A DNA stretch of 64,000 nt, taken from Mycobacterium simulans. Its GTDB lineage: Bacteria; Actinomycetota; Actinomycetes; Mycobacteriales; Mycobacteriaceae. The stretch's first letter is position 1, and each line of letters starts with the position of its first letter. The notes under the pieces are model-generated. The model was not told the DNA's origin, did no database searches, and worked only from the letters and a program-made list of their open reading frames with translations. The DNA lies in the NCBI RefSeq assembly GCF_900232995.1, contig NZ_OCVX01000005.1, positions 628,973 through 692,972 of the forward strand, given 5' to 3'. Shown here piece by piece: positions 53,378 to 63,101 of this stretch. A program made the position numbers and the translations under genes.

Positions 53378-56300
53378 TCAGACGGCGGCAGGACGGCCGG
53401 AGTCAGCCAGCAGCGCTGCCAACTCCTGGGGGTTGGGCAGTTCCTCGGGGACAACGGTGATTCCGGTGCGGACGTAGTGAAACGCGGTACGCACCGACGA
53501 TTCCGGGCATCCGCGCAGAGCGGCCCACGCCAACCGGTAGACAGCGAGCTGGACGGCGGCCTGACGCATGGCTAGCGGCCCGCGCGGCGGCTCACCGGTC
53601 TTCCAGTCCACGACGGTGGCCCCGCCATCGGGGTCGGCGAAGACCGCGTCGATGCGCCCGCGCACGACGGTATCGCCGATGGGCATTTCGAACGGCACCT
53701 CGACCGCGACCGGAGTGCGCGTCGCCCACCGCGACCGAGTGAATGCCGCCTGCAACGCGGCCAACTCCTCCGTGTCGCCAACGTCGGAGTCCGCGGCACC
53801 AGGAAGGTCGCCCAGATCGAACAGCAACTCGACACCATAGAACCGCTGGACCCAGGCGTGAAAAGCATTGCCCAACAACGCATGCGGGCCCGGACGTGTC
53901 GGCAGCCTATGCCTCAGGCGCTGTCCGGCGCCCGCGGGGTCGCGTGCCAGCTCCACTAGCCCGCTGACCGACAACTGGCTTGGCAGAGTTTGGTCGGGCG
54001 GTTGCGTCGCACGGGCACGCTCAGCCAGCAACGCATCGACATCGGCGACCCAACCGTCTACATCTGCACCGGCGACAGTCACGTCCGCCGACATCACCTG
54101 GGCCACCAGCGCTGCCCCGCGTTCGACGTCGCGGCGACGCGCGGCCAACGGATCGGCCGGCCAAACTGCTTCGACGACATTGTCACGCAATGGGTTTCGG
54201 TCACCATCGGCCGGGGCTGGCGACCACTGTTCGATGACCCCGCAGGGATCGCCGGCCGCGGCTGAACTGTCGATGACGTCCTTGAGCTCGCACAGAAAAT
54301 CCGACGGCCCCCGCGGTTTGATCCCCGTGGCACCCCAATGATGACCGGACACTAGCAATGTGTCCTCGGCCCGCGTGACGGCCACATACAACAGCCGGCG
54401 CTCCTCGTCGACGCGTCGCTGATCGAGCTGGCGACGATGCTCAGAGATCTTGTCCGACAACTGCTTTCGATTGAGAACGGTCGAGGTGTCCAGGACCGGA
54501 ATCCCCAGCGTGCCTGGCGAGGCGCGATCACCTCGCAGCAGCGGCGGCAGCTCACCGGGGTCGGTGAGCCAACTGCTCCTCGACACGGTCGACGGAAACG
54601 CCCCGGCGGACAGATGTGCCACCGCCACCACCTGCCACTCCAAACCCTTCGCGGCGTGCACGGTGAGCACCTGGACCCGGTCGCGGGAGACGGCTACCTC
54701 GGCCGGCGCCAACCCGTTCTCCACCACCGCGGCCACGTCCAAGTAGGCGAGCAAGCCGGCTACCGAGGATTCGTGGGACACCGCACCCGCGCGCTCCGCG
54801 TAGCCCGCTACGACGTCGGCGAAAGCTTCCAGATGCTCGGCGCCGGCCCACTCCCCTGCAACCCCCACCCCAGCGCGCACCTCGCAGTCGATGCCTAATA
54901 CCCGACGCACCTCGGCGACCAGGTCAGGCAGGGAGTAGCCGAGATGGCCGCGCAGGGCGCTCAGTTCGCCGGCCAGCGCACCGATGCGCTCGAACCCCGC
55001 CGCCGAATATCGGTCTGGCGGACCCGGGTCGCAAATGGCGTCCGCAAGACACGGCGTGTCGGCATCCGAGTCGGCCGCAATCGCGACCGACTCGGGCGAC
55101 GGCGGTGCGCTTGGCCCAGTTGTGCAGGATCGCCCAGCCAAAGCTTGGGCGCGGTGCCACAGCGCCGCGAGGTCCCGGCCACCGAGCCGCCACCGTGGAC
55201 CGGGAAGTACCCGCATCGCCGCCGCGCCGGCCATCGGGGCGGCGACGAGTCGCAACATCGCAACCACGTCGGCGACCTCGGGAACCGACAGCAGACCGGC
55301 CAGCCCGACGACTTCAACCGGGATTCCACGGGCGCGCAGGGCCTCGGCGACGGGCGCGGCGTCCGCGTTGCGACGCACCAGCACCGCCGCGGTGGGTGGT
55401 CTGACGCCGTCAACCTGGGCCCGCCGGTAATGCCCGTGCAAATGGTTGGCGATCCATTCGCGTTCGGCCTGCACGTCGGCCAGTAGGGCGCAGCGGACGG
55501 TTCCCGGTGGGGCATCCGGTCGTGAGCGCAAGGCGCGCACGGCGACTGATCGCCGCCGCGCCTCGGCCGAGATGGCGTTGGCCACATGCAGCGTTCGCGG
55601 CGGGTTGCGCCAGCTGGTGCGCAACTCCAGGACCGGTGCTGGGGTCCCGTCGGACAACGGGAAGTCGGTGGTGAACCGCGGCAGGTTGGTGGCCGAGGCA
55701 CCGCGCCAGCCGTAGATCGACTGAACCGGGTCGCCGACCGCGGTAAGCGCCAACCCGTCATCGACTCCACCGCCGAACAGTGCGGACAGCGCGACGCGCT
55801 GGGCGTGCCCGGTGTCCTGATACTCGTCGAGCAACACCACCCGATAGCGGTTCCGCAGGTCCTGTCCAATATGCGGGAATGTTGCGGCTAACCGTGCGGC
55901 TGACGCCATCTGCAAGCCGAAGTCCATCACCTTCTGCGCACGCATGCGTTCGGCCATGGCGTCGAGCAACGGCACCAGCTCGGCACGCTCGGTCTGGGTG
56001 GCCAGCGTCCGCAGCAGCCACTGACTGGGGCCGCGCTCCCGCTGGTAGGGGCCTGCCGGCAGGGTGTGGACCAACCGTTCCAGCTCAATGTGGGTATCGC
56101 GGAGCTGCCGGGTGTCCACCAGATGCTCGGCGAGCTGACCCCACAAGCGCAGCACCATTGAGGTAACCGCCGCCGGGGTCTTGTCAGTGCGCAGCCCCGG
56201 GCCGTGCCCGTTCACCACATCGAAGGCCAACTGCCACAGCTCGGTCTCGCTGAGCAGCCGCGTGTCGGGCTCTACCGGCAGCAACAGGCCGTAGTCGCGA

Positions 56301-56731
56301 AGTAGTGAGCCGGCGAAGGCGTGGTAGGTGCTGACCGTCGGAGACCCGGCCGCCGGACCAGCTGCCGCCGAGCCGATGCCGGCCAACCTGGCCAGCCGGG
56401 ACCGGACGCGGCGTAGCAGCTGGGCAGCGGCCTTGCGGGTGAACGTCAGTCCCAACACCTGTTCGGGCTCGGCGTAGCCGTTGGCGATCAGCCACACCAC
56501 TCGGGCGGCCATCGTCTCGGTCTTGCCGGCTCCCGCTCCCGCAATGACGACCAGCGGCCCCGGCGGCGCGGCGATAACGGCGGCCTGCTCATCGGTGGGC
56601 GGGAAAAGACCTAGCGCACAAGCTAATTCGGACGGGCTATACCGCACGGCTGCCCGCGATGATCGCAACAGCGGCGCGCCACCATCGGACCCAGCCGGTC
56701 GCAGCGGGTCACCACCAGCAGGCCCGGTCAC
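53378..56731 (-). CDS. adnB: AdnB subunit of DNA helicase-nuclease
   Basis: This 1117-residue protein combines an SF1 helicase with a C-terminal RecB-type nuclease. Walker A is IAGAGAGKTETMAARV near residue 65, motif II is VLLDEYQDTGHAQ, and motif VI reads LLYVAVTRAEDTLLV. The nuclease core is IDAVFADPDGGATVVDWKTGEP near residue 1040. AdnAB resects double-strand DNA ends in mycobacteria. The GTG overlaps the adnA stop by 4 bases; the longer frame starting 43 codons upstream would lie inside adnA. Confidence 0.94.
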   Translation of the reverse strand: MTGPAGGDPLRPAGSDGGAPLLRSSRAAVRYSPSELACALGLFPPTDEQAAVIAAPPGPLVVIAGAGAGKTETMAARVVWLIANGYAEPEQVLGLTFTRKAAAQLLRRVRSRLARLAGIGSAAAGPAAGSPTVSTYHAFAGSLLRDYGLLLPVEPDTRLLSETELWQLAFDVVNGHGPGLRTDKTPAAVTSMVLRLWGQLAEHLVDTRQLRDTHIELERLVHTLPAGPYQRERGPSQWLLRTLATQTERAELVPLLDAMAERMRAQKVMDFGLQMASAARLAATFPHIGQDLRNRYRVVLLDEYQDTGHAQRVALSALFGGGVDDGLALTAVGDPVQSIYGWRGASATNLPRFTTDFPLSDGTPAPVLELRTSWRNPPRTLHVANAISAEARRRSVAVRALRSRPDAPPGTVRCALLADVQAEREWIANHLHGHYRRAQVDGVRPPTAAVLVRRNADAAPVAEALRARGIPVEVVGLAGLLSVPEVADVVAMLRLVAAPMAGAAAMRVLPGPRWRLGGRDLAALWHRAQALAGRSCTTGPSAPPSPESVAIAADSDADTPCLADAICDPGPPDRYSAAGFERIGALAGELSALRGHLGYSLPDLVAEVRRVLGIDCEVRAGVGVAGEWAGAEHLEAFADVVAGYAERAGAVSHESSVAGLLAYLDVAAVVENGLAPAEVAVSRDRVQVLTVHAAKGLEWQVVAVAHLSAGAFPSTVSRSSWLTDPGELPPLLRGDRASPGTLGIPVLDTSTVLNRKQLSDKISEHRRQLDQRRVDEERRLLYVAVTRAEDTLLVSGHHWGATGIKPRGPSDFLCELKDVIDSSAAAGDPCGVIEQWSPAPADGDRNPLRDNVVEAVWPADPLAARRRDVERGAALVAQVMSADVTVAGADVDGWVADVDALLAERARATQPPDQTLPSQLSVSGLVELARDPAGAGQRLRHRLPTRPGPHALLGNAFHAWVQRFYGVELLFDLGDLPGAADSDVGDTEELAALQAAFTRSRWATRTPVAVEVPFEMPIGDTVVRGRIDAVFADPDGGATVVDWKTGEPPRGPLAMRQAAVQLAVYRLAWAALRGCPESSVRTAFHYVRTGITVVPEELPNPQELAALLADSGRPAAV

Positions 56732-59700
56732 CGCGTTGACCCGTCGGCGTGGGCCGGACAGCACGACCGGATTGGACAATGCGAGCAACCGTCGTTGCGC
56801 CGCGCGACGAACTGCGGCCCGGCTGTCGCGTCGGCCGCCTGCCGGATGAGGTGGCGCCATTCGTCACCAGCGGCCGGGGTCAGCGGATCCTGCTCACGCT
56901 CGGTGGCGCCGGCGGCCCCGGTCTTGCCCAGATAGACCAGGCGGGCGCCGCCGGGCTCACGAACGTCGGTACAGGCCGCCACCAGGCCTTCGGCGACAGC
57001 CAGTTGGTACATCGCCAGCTGAGCGTGCCGTTGGGCGTCGTCCTTGCTGACCGGTGTCTTGCCGGTCTTGATGTCGACGATTACCAGTCGACCGGCGGCA
57101 TCGCGTTCGAGCCGGTCAACCCTGCCGCGCAGCCGAACGTCGCCGCCGTCCTTACCGAGTCCCTTGAGGATTCCGTCGATGTCGACCTCGACGCCGGCCT
57201 CGGTCAGCTCACCACGAGACTCCGCCCGCCACTCGACGAATGCCCGGATCATGGCGCGGTGTCGGACAAGCTCGTTGGCCGAATACCACTGCGCGCCGAA
57301 GGGCAAGTGCTCCCACACCCGGTCCAGCTCGGCCAGCAGCTGCGATTCGCTCTTGGTCGGGTCGGCGATCAGGGCGTGCATTACCGAACCGACAGTTGAC
57401 CGAAGCTCGCGGGCATTGGTACCCCCGTGCCGCTCGACCAGCCAGCGCAGCGGGCAGTCGGTGAGAGTCTGCAAGGTTGATGGTGTCAATGTGACGAGAT
57501 CGTCGCTAGCCCGCAGCGGAGCCGTGGTGCTGACAGGGATCAGGCCGTGCCAGCCGACTGGATCGGCGCCCGGGACACCAGCTTTGGCCAACCGGGCCAA
57601 TTGCTTTGCCGCACAACCGCGAGCCTCCTTGGTTACGGCGCCGTCGGGCGCGCACACCACACCGCGCAGCCGCCCCACCACCGCCGCCGCGGACAACACC
57701 CGCGGCGCCGAAACTGGCTGCACGGCAGCAAGTTCACCGTCAGCTTCGGCTAACTGCGCGATCTCGAAGAAGAACGCCGACGGCAGCGATGCTTCCAGCG
57801 AACTCGCACCGGTTTCACTGTCGACCGCCGTCACCAACAAACGCTGCCGAGCCCGACCCATTGCAGCCACCAGTAGGCGACGCTCCTCGGCCAGCAGCGG
57901 CGCACGCGCTGAGGCATCCGCGGTGACACCGTCGAGCTCGTCGAGCAACCGCTGGGTGCCCAGCACACCGCCACGCGGAATCGTGTTGGGCCACAATCCA
58001 TCTTGCAGTCCGGCGATGACCACAAAATCCCACTCGTGCCCGAGCGCAGCGTGCGCGCTGAGCACCTTGACCTGTTCAGTCTCCGATACCGGCTCGCGCC
58101 TGACACTTGGCAACTGCAATGCCGCGACGTGCTCGATGAGGCCGCGCAGCGACGCGCCGGACGTGCGTGACACATACTGATCGGTGGTATCGAACAATGC
58201 GGTGACCGCTTCCAGGTCCCGGGTGGCCTGCGCGCCGGCCGGGCCGCCGCGCTCGCTGGCCGCCAACCAACGACGCTGTAGACCGGACCGTTGCCACGCC
58301 GCCCATAGCGTGTACCGCGGATCCAGTCCTTCCCGATGGCAGCGAGCCGCCGCGGCCAGGACGGCACGCACCCGGCGCAGCGGGCGCGACTGGGCACCCG
58401 ACACCCGCGCGTCGCCGGTGAGCGTCGCCACCAGCAGGTCGCCGAATTTCCCCGGCGCGCAGTCGTCCCGGGCACGCAGCAGTGTGCGGCGCAGTTGACG
58501 AAGCGAGACCGGGTCGACGCGCGCAATAGGCCCGGTCAGCAGGGTCAGCGCCTGGTCGCCATCGAGCCCGTCTGCCGTCGCCGCCAGGACCGTGAGCAGC
58601 GCACGCGCCGCCGGCTCCTCGGACAGTGCCACGCCAATCGCGGGCAACGCCACCGGAACCCCAGCGGCGGCCAACGCGCGCGGCAGCCGCGCGGCAGCCC
58701 GCGGCACCGACCTCACAATCACGGCCATCTGCGACCACGGCACGCCATCGATGAGATGCGCACGCCGCAGCGCATCGGCAATCAGCGCCGCCTCTGCGTG
58801 CGCGGAGGAAGCCAGGCGCACCACAACCGATCCGTCCTCGGGTCCGGCGCCCTCAATCCGCCTACCGACGCTGCGGCCGGGCAAACGCCGCGCAATGCCG
58901 CTGACCGCACGCGCCACGGCGGGGGCACAGCGATGCGACACCGTTAACGTCACCGACCGACTGTCATCGGCCAACAACCCGGCGGGCTCGCCGCCGCGGA
59001 AACCAAACACCGCCTGGTTCGGATCTCCGGCGACCAGTGCCAGTTCGGCGCCCGCCGCCAGCACCCGGATCAGGCGGGCCGCCTGCGGATCGAGCTGCTG
59101 GGCGTCGTCGATCAGCAGGACTCGGACCCGGCCGCGTTCGGCGGCCAGCAACTCAGGATCGACCGCGAAGGCCTCCAAAGCCGCACCCACCAGTTCGGCG
59201 GCACCCAGGGCCGGTGCGCTCGCCTGCGGTGCCGCCGTCCCAACCGCCGCCCGCAGTAACATCACTCGCTCGTACTGTCGGGCGAATTGGCCGGCGGCGC
59301 TCCATTCCGGGCGCCCACACCGGCGGCCCACCCTGTCCAGCTCCAGCGGATCCACGCCGCGTTCAGCGCAGCGCGCCAAAAGGTTTCGCAGTTCGGTGGC
59401 GAAGCCCGCGGTACTCAGCGCGGGCATCAGATGCGCGGGCCACGCGGCCGCCGCAGCCGGCCCGTCTTCGAGGTCACCGGCCAGCAATTCCCGGACGATT
59501 GCGTCTTGTTCGGCGCTGGTGACCAGTCGCGGCGGCGCGTCACCGGCGCGCTCGGCGGCCCGTCGCAGGACCGCGTACGCATAGCTGTGCACGGTGCGTA
59601 CCAGAGGCTCGCGGACCGCGGTACGGCAGGGGCCGGCGCCACGTGATCGCAGCAACGCCGTCGTTAGCGTGCTGCGCGCCCGCATGCCGAGTCGTCCCGA

Positions 59701-59871
59701 ACCGGTAAGCAGCAGAACCGATTCCGGATCGACACCGGCGGCAATGCGGGCGACCGCCGCGTCGACCAGCAGGCTGCTCTTGCCCGTTCCGGGGCCGCCC
59801 AGGACCCGCATCACGCCGCATAGGTCCGGCGTTAGAACAATCCGCGCCGACGCATCCCACGTGTATGACAT
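56728..59871 (-). CDS. adnA: AdnA subunit of DNA helicase-nuclease
   Basis: This 1047-residue protein has Walker A VLGGPGTGKSSLLVDAAV near residue 30 and helicase motifs including VLLIDDAQQLDPQA. The C-terminal nuclease domain has VIVDIKTGKTP near residue 960 and a terminal cysteine cluster (CSHCPIRSCCP) with the look of an iron-sulfur site. It forms the heterodimer with AdnB encoded directly downstream. The ATG MSYTWDASARI is preceded by no other good start. Confidence 0.94.
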   Translation of the reverse strand: MSYTWDASARIVLTPDLCGVMRVLGGPGTGKSSLLVDAAVARIAAGVDPESVLLLTGSGRLGMRARSTLTTALLRSRGAGPCRTAVREPLVRTVHSYAYAVLRRAAERAGDAPPRLVTSAEQDAIVRELLAGDLEDGPAAAAAWPAHLMPALSTAGFATELRNLLARCAERGVDPLELDRVGRRCGRPEWSAAGQFARQYERVMLLRAAVGTAAPQASAPALGAAELVGAALEAFAVDPELLAAERGRVRVLLIDDAQQLDPQAARLIRVLAAGAELALVAGDPNQAVFGFRGGEPAGLLADDSRSVTLTVSHRCAPAVARAVSGIARRLPGRSVGRRIEGAGPEDGSVVVRLASSAHAEAALIADALRRAHLIDGVPWSQMAVIVRSVPRAAARLPRALAAAGVPVALPAIGVALSEEPAARALLTVLAATADGLDGDQALTLLTGPIARVDPVSLRQLRRTLLRARDDCAPGKFGDLLVATLTGDARVSGAQSRPLRRVRAVLAAAARCHREGLDPRYTLWAAWQRSGLQRRWLAASERGGPAGAQATRDLEAVTALFDTTDQYVSRTSGASLRGLIEHVAALQLPSVRREPVSETEQVKVLSAHAALGHEWDFVVIAGLQDGLWPNTIPRGGVLGTQRLLDELDGVTADASARAPLLAEERRLLVAAMGRARQRLLVTAVDSETGASSLEASLPSAFFFEIAQLAEADGELAAVQPVSAPRVLSAAAVVGRLRGVVCAPDGAVTKEARGCAAKQLARLAKAGVPGADPVGWHGLIPVSTTAPLRASDDLVTLTPSTLQTLTDCPLRWLVERHGGTNARELRSTVGSVMHALIADPTKSESQLLAELDRVWEHLPFGAQWYSANELVRHRAMIRAFVEWRAESRGELTEAGVEVDIDGILKGLGKDGGDVRLRGRVDRLERDAAGRLVIVDIKTGKTPVSKDDAQRHAQLAMYQLAVAEGLVAACTDVREPGGARLVYLGKTGAAGATEREQDPLTPAAGDEWRHLIRQAADATAGPQFVARRNDGCSHCPIRSCCPAHADGSTR

Positions 59872-59920
59872 AGCGGCATGACATCACGAGGGTCTGACAA
59901 GTCCGCTGGCGCAGGACCGC

Positions 59921-61807
59921 TCACCTTTGCCGAAGTGCCACTATTTGGCTATTGCGGCTGCCAACGTAGACGGTGCCCAGGTTGTCGACCGCCAAACCCC
60001 ACGGATAGTCGAGGCCGGTGAACGGCAGCTCGACTTGCGTCGTGGAGCCTGCTGGGAGTTTGAGCGTCCGATTGTTGCCGGTGTCGGTGACATACACCGC
60101 GCCCTTATTGTCGACCGTGACACCGCCCGGTTGCTTGAGGCCCGTAAAGGGCAGCGGCGCTTGCATCTTCGAGCCCGCAGGCAACGCCAGGACCCGATTG
60201 TTGCCGCCGTCAGCAACATAGACCGTTCCGTTGCCGTCCACCACTAAGCCGGTCGGATCGTTAAGACCGGTGAAGGGTAGTTCGATCTGCGTGTTCGAAC
60301 CGGCGAAAAGCGCCACGACGCGATTCTTCGCCGTGTCGGTGACGTAGACGGTGCGGCTGCTGTCAACCGACAAGCCGGTCGGATTGCTGAGGTCGGTAAA
60401 GGGAAGTGTGATTTGGGTTTTCGACCCGGCGGGAAGTACCACCACCCGTTTGTTGCCGGCGTCGTTGACGTAGACCGTGCCGGTGTTGTCCGCCGTCACA
60501 CCGGTCGGGTAGTGCAGGCCCTGGAAGGGCAGTTCGGCTGGGGTGGTCGAGCCCGCTGGCAATGCCAACACCCGATTGTGGTCGGTGTCACCGACGTAGA
60601 CCGTGCCGCCATTGTCTACCGACAAACCTTGCGGATCCCGCAAGCCGCTGAAAGGCAGCGTCACCTGATGGGGTTCTTCGGGTTCTGGACGCAACTTGCT
60701 CACCGTGACCATGGCCGCAACGGTCGCAGCCACGGTGAGTAGGGCAGCGGCCGCGATAACGACTGTCTTGCGGCGCCACCATGGCGGCGACAGCGACCGA
60801 GTCAACTCGGCTGGCCATCCAGCAGGGGGTTGTCGCGCTGGGACCGGGAACGCATTGGGCAGCGGTCGCGGGCTGGTCGGTGAGACGAAGGCATCTTGCC
60901 GCGGAGGGGTGTGCGATTCACCATTGTCCGGACGGGCGTGGCGATCGATATGGTCGGTGGTTGCCGATTGTGTCCATACGGACGACTGCAGCGGAGGCGT
61001 GGCGAGGGCGTCGTGGGCGGCTCGCGCCAACTCCGTTGCGGCGTCGTAGCGATCGCCGGGACTTTTGGCCATGCCTTTGGCGATAACCATGTCGAAGCCC
61101 AATGGCACCCCAGGATTGGCCCGCGACGGCCGTGGCGGCGGAGTCGCGATGTGGTTGCCGATCTCTTGGTCCAGACTGTCGCTGGGGAATGGGTACTGCG
61201 CGGTCAGGCACTCATAGAGGACGCAGGTCAACGAGTAGATATCCGAGTGAGCGTCAATCTGTGTGGTGCTGAACCGTTCCGGCGCCATGTAATGAGCGGT
61301 TCCCATCACATCGCCGGTCGCCGTCAGACCCAGTTCGCCTGGCGCGCGCGCGATCCCGAAATCGATCAGGTACGCGAAGTCGTCGTCGTCGAGCAAGATG
61401 TTGGACGGCTTGACATCTCGGTGCAATAGCCCGTCCCGGTGCGCGGCGTGCAGCGCCTTGGCAACCTGCTCGATGACGTGCACCGCCCGGACCGGCGGCA
61501 GCGGCCCGCGGCTGAGCACCGACTGTAGGTCACGGCCCTCGATCAACCGCATGTCCACGAACAGCCGTCCGTTGATTTCCCCATAGGTGTGAATCGGGAT
61601 CAGATGCGGACTGCTCAATCGCGCGGCCGCATGGGCTTCGCGACGGAACCGCTGCTGGAACACCTCGTCGTGGGAAATCTCGGCAGGCAGAATCTTCAGG
61701 GCGACGACTCGGTCGGTGACAGTGTCATAGGCACGCCACACCTCGCCCATGCCGCCTCGGCCCAGTACCTCGATCAGCTGGTACCGTCCGAACGAAGTCC
61801 TCTCCAA
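59921..61807 (-). CDS. PknD-like receptor Ser/Thr kinase with NHL beta-propeller
   Basis: This 628-residue protein has a complete Hanks kinase domain: GRGGMGEVWRAYD glycine loop, VALKIL Lys, HRDVKPSN catalytic loop, DFG, and GTAHYMAPER. A Pro-rich juxtamembrane linker is followed by one membrane helix (residues about 347-369). The C-terminus is six NHL-type repeats (GTVYVxDxxNNRVLALPAGS) forming a beta-propeller sensor outside the cell, as in PknD. The start at the TTG (61807), behind GGGAGG, puts the kinase at the N-terminus. The frame is open 134 codons further but is Arg-rich and unlikely. It is an extra PknD paralogue at this locus relative to H37Rv. Confidence 0.85.
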   Translation of the reverse strand: MERTSFGRYQLIEVLGRGGMGEVWRAYDTVTDRVVALKILPAEISHDEVFQQRFRREAHAAARLSSPHLIPIHTYGEINGRLFVDMRLIEGRDLQSVLSRGPLPPVRAVHVIEQVAKALHAAHRDGLLHRDVKPSNILLDDDDFAYLIDFGIARAPGELGLTATGDVMGTAHYMAPERFSTTQIDAHSDIYSLTCVLYECLTAQYPFPSDSLDQEIGNHIATPPPRPSRANPGVPLGFDMVIAKGMAKSPGDRYDAATELARAAHDALATPPLQSSVWTQSATTDHIDRHARPDNGESHTPPRQDAFVSPTSPRPLPNAFPVPARQPPAGWPAELTRSLSPPWWRRKTVVIAAAALLTVAATVAAMVTVSKLRPEPEEPHQVTLPFSGLRDPQGLSVDNGGTVYVGDTDHNRVLALPAGSTTPAELPFQGLHYPTGVTADNTGTVYVNDAGNKRVVVLPAGSKTQITLPFTDLSNPTGLSVDSSRTVYVTDTAKNRVVALFAGSNTQIELPFTGLNDPTGLVVDGNGTVYVADGGNNRVLALPAGSKMQAPLPFTGLKQPGGVTVDNKGAVYVTDTGNNRTLKLPAGSTTQVELPFTGLDYPWGLAVDNLGTVYVGSRNSQIVALRQR

Positions 61808-62004
61808 CGAGACCTCCCACAGCAACCGGCCGGCAACCGCCAGACCATAACGCGGCGCCGATAACAGTCGCAGGCGTTTCGATGCGTCTTGGCTATAAAG
61901 AAAACTAGCCAACGCTATGCTCCCCTGTCGTCCGGGTCCGCTTGCACTCCCCCGCGACGACGGCAGCCGTCCGAATCCGTCACGAGTGCTGGCATTATCG
62001 ACGC

Positions 62005-62790
62005 GTGACCGCCGACCTTCACGTGCACCGCTACGGTCCGTCCGGCCCAGCGCAGGTGTTGACGATCCACGGAGTGACCGAGCACGGGCAGTCCTGGGAA
62101 CTGCTAGCCGGCTACTTACCCGAAATAACCGTTGCCGCACCAGATTTGCTGGGCCACGGCAGATCGTCGTGGGCGGCGCCGTGGACCATCGACGCCAACG
62201 TCTCGGCACTGGCCTCGCTAATCGACGACCAGGCCGACGGTCCGGTCGTGGTCGTTGGCCATTCGTTCGGCGGCGCTGTCGCGTTGCAGCTGGCCGCCGC
62301 TCGCCCAGACCAGGTGGCCGCCCTGGTTCTGCTCGATCCGGCGGTTGCTGTGGACGGCACCCGGGTGCGCGAGGTCGTCGACGCGATGGTGGCGTTTCCC
62401 GACTACACCGACCCAGCGGAGGCCCGCGCAGAGAAGGCGTTCGGGGCCTGGTCGGACGTGGATCCCGCCGTGCTCGACGCCGAAATCGCCGAACACCTCA
62501 TCGCGCTGGCGAACGGAAGGTACAGCTGGCGGATGAACCTGGCCGCGATGGTGTGCTACTGGAGCGAACTGGCCCGCGACATCGTGCTGCCGCCAGCCGG
62601 CACTCCGACCACACTGGTGCGGGCGGTCCGCGCCGATCCGCAGTATGTCAGCGAGGGGCTGATTACTGCGCTTCGGGACCAAATGGGTGCCGATTTCGAG
62701 CTGCTGGAGTTCGAGTGCGGACACATGGTTCCCCAGGCCAAGCCCAAGGAGGTCGCCGCGGTTGTCCGCGATCGGCTGAAAGGGCGCTGA
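62005..62790 (+). CDS. lipV: Alpha/beta hydrolase, lipase/esterase LipV
   Basis: This 261-residue alpha/beta hydrolase has the oxyanion segment LTIHGVTEHGQSW, the nucleophile GHSFGG near residue 88, and a C-terminal His in CGHMVPQAKP. The Asp/Glu of the triad is less clear. The GTG at 62005 is chosen (VTADLHVHRYGP); the frame is open upstream. The short gap of 2 bases to the next gene shows cotranscription. LipV of M. tuberculosis is an active esterase. Confidence 0.88.
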   Translation: MTADLHVHRYGPSGPAQVLTIHGVTEHGQSWELLAGYLPEITVAAPDLLGHGRSSWAAPWTIDANVSALASLIDDQADGPVVVVGHSFGGAVALQLAAARPDQVAALVLLDPAVAVDGTRVREVVDAMVAFPDYTDPAEARAEKAFGAWSDVDPAVLDAEIAEHLIALANGRYSWRMNLAAMVCYWSELARDIVLPPAGTPTTLVRAVRADPQYVSEGLITALRDQMGADFELLEFECGHMVPQAKPKEVAAVVRDRLKGR

Positions 62791-62792
62791 CG

Positions 62793-63101
62793 ATGGCACG
62801 GGTAACCGACGAGCAGGTCGAGCTGGTACGGTCGTTGGTCGCGTCCATCCCTCCCGGGAGGGTCTCCACCTACGGCGACATCGCCGCTGTCGCAGGGCTT
62901 TCCAGTCCGCGCATCGTGGGCTGGATCATGCGAGTCGACTCCTCCGACTTGCCCTGGCACCGGGTGATCACCGCCTCGGGCCGCCCGGCCCGGCATCTGA
63001 CTACCCGGCAGTTGGAGCTGCTGCGAGCAGAAGGCGTTCTGGCCGTAGACGGCAAGATTGCATTGGGCGAGGTCCGCTACGAGTTCGGCAGCGAGGGTTA
63101 A
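62793..63101 (+). CDS. Alkyltransferase-like protein (ATL) (Rv3204-like)
   Basis: This 102-residue protein matches the DNA-binding domain of O6-alkylguanine transferases: RVSTYGDIAAVAGL, then RIVGWIMR. The active-site motif reads PWHRVI where the enzymes have PCHRVI, so the methyl-accepting Cys is replaced by Trp. This is the hallmark of ATL proteins, which bind O6-alkylguanine and hand it to nucleotide-excision repair. It is coupled to lipV and overlaps the next gene's stop by 4 bases. Confidence 0.88.
   Translation: MARVTDEQVELVRSLVASIPPGRVSTYGDIAAVAGLSSPRIVGWIMRVDSSDLPWHRVITASGRPARHLTTRQLELLRAEGVLAVDGKIALGEVRYEFGSEG

Noticed and set aside
61917..62790. A frame joining the lipV region to the ATL gene as one protein
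   Set aside because: The upstream part is a shadow of lipV in another frame. The ATL has its own ATG at 62793 directly after the lipV stop.
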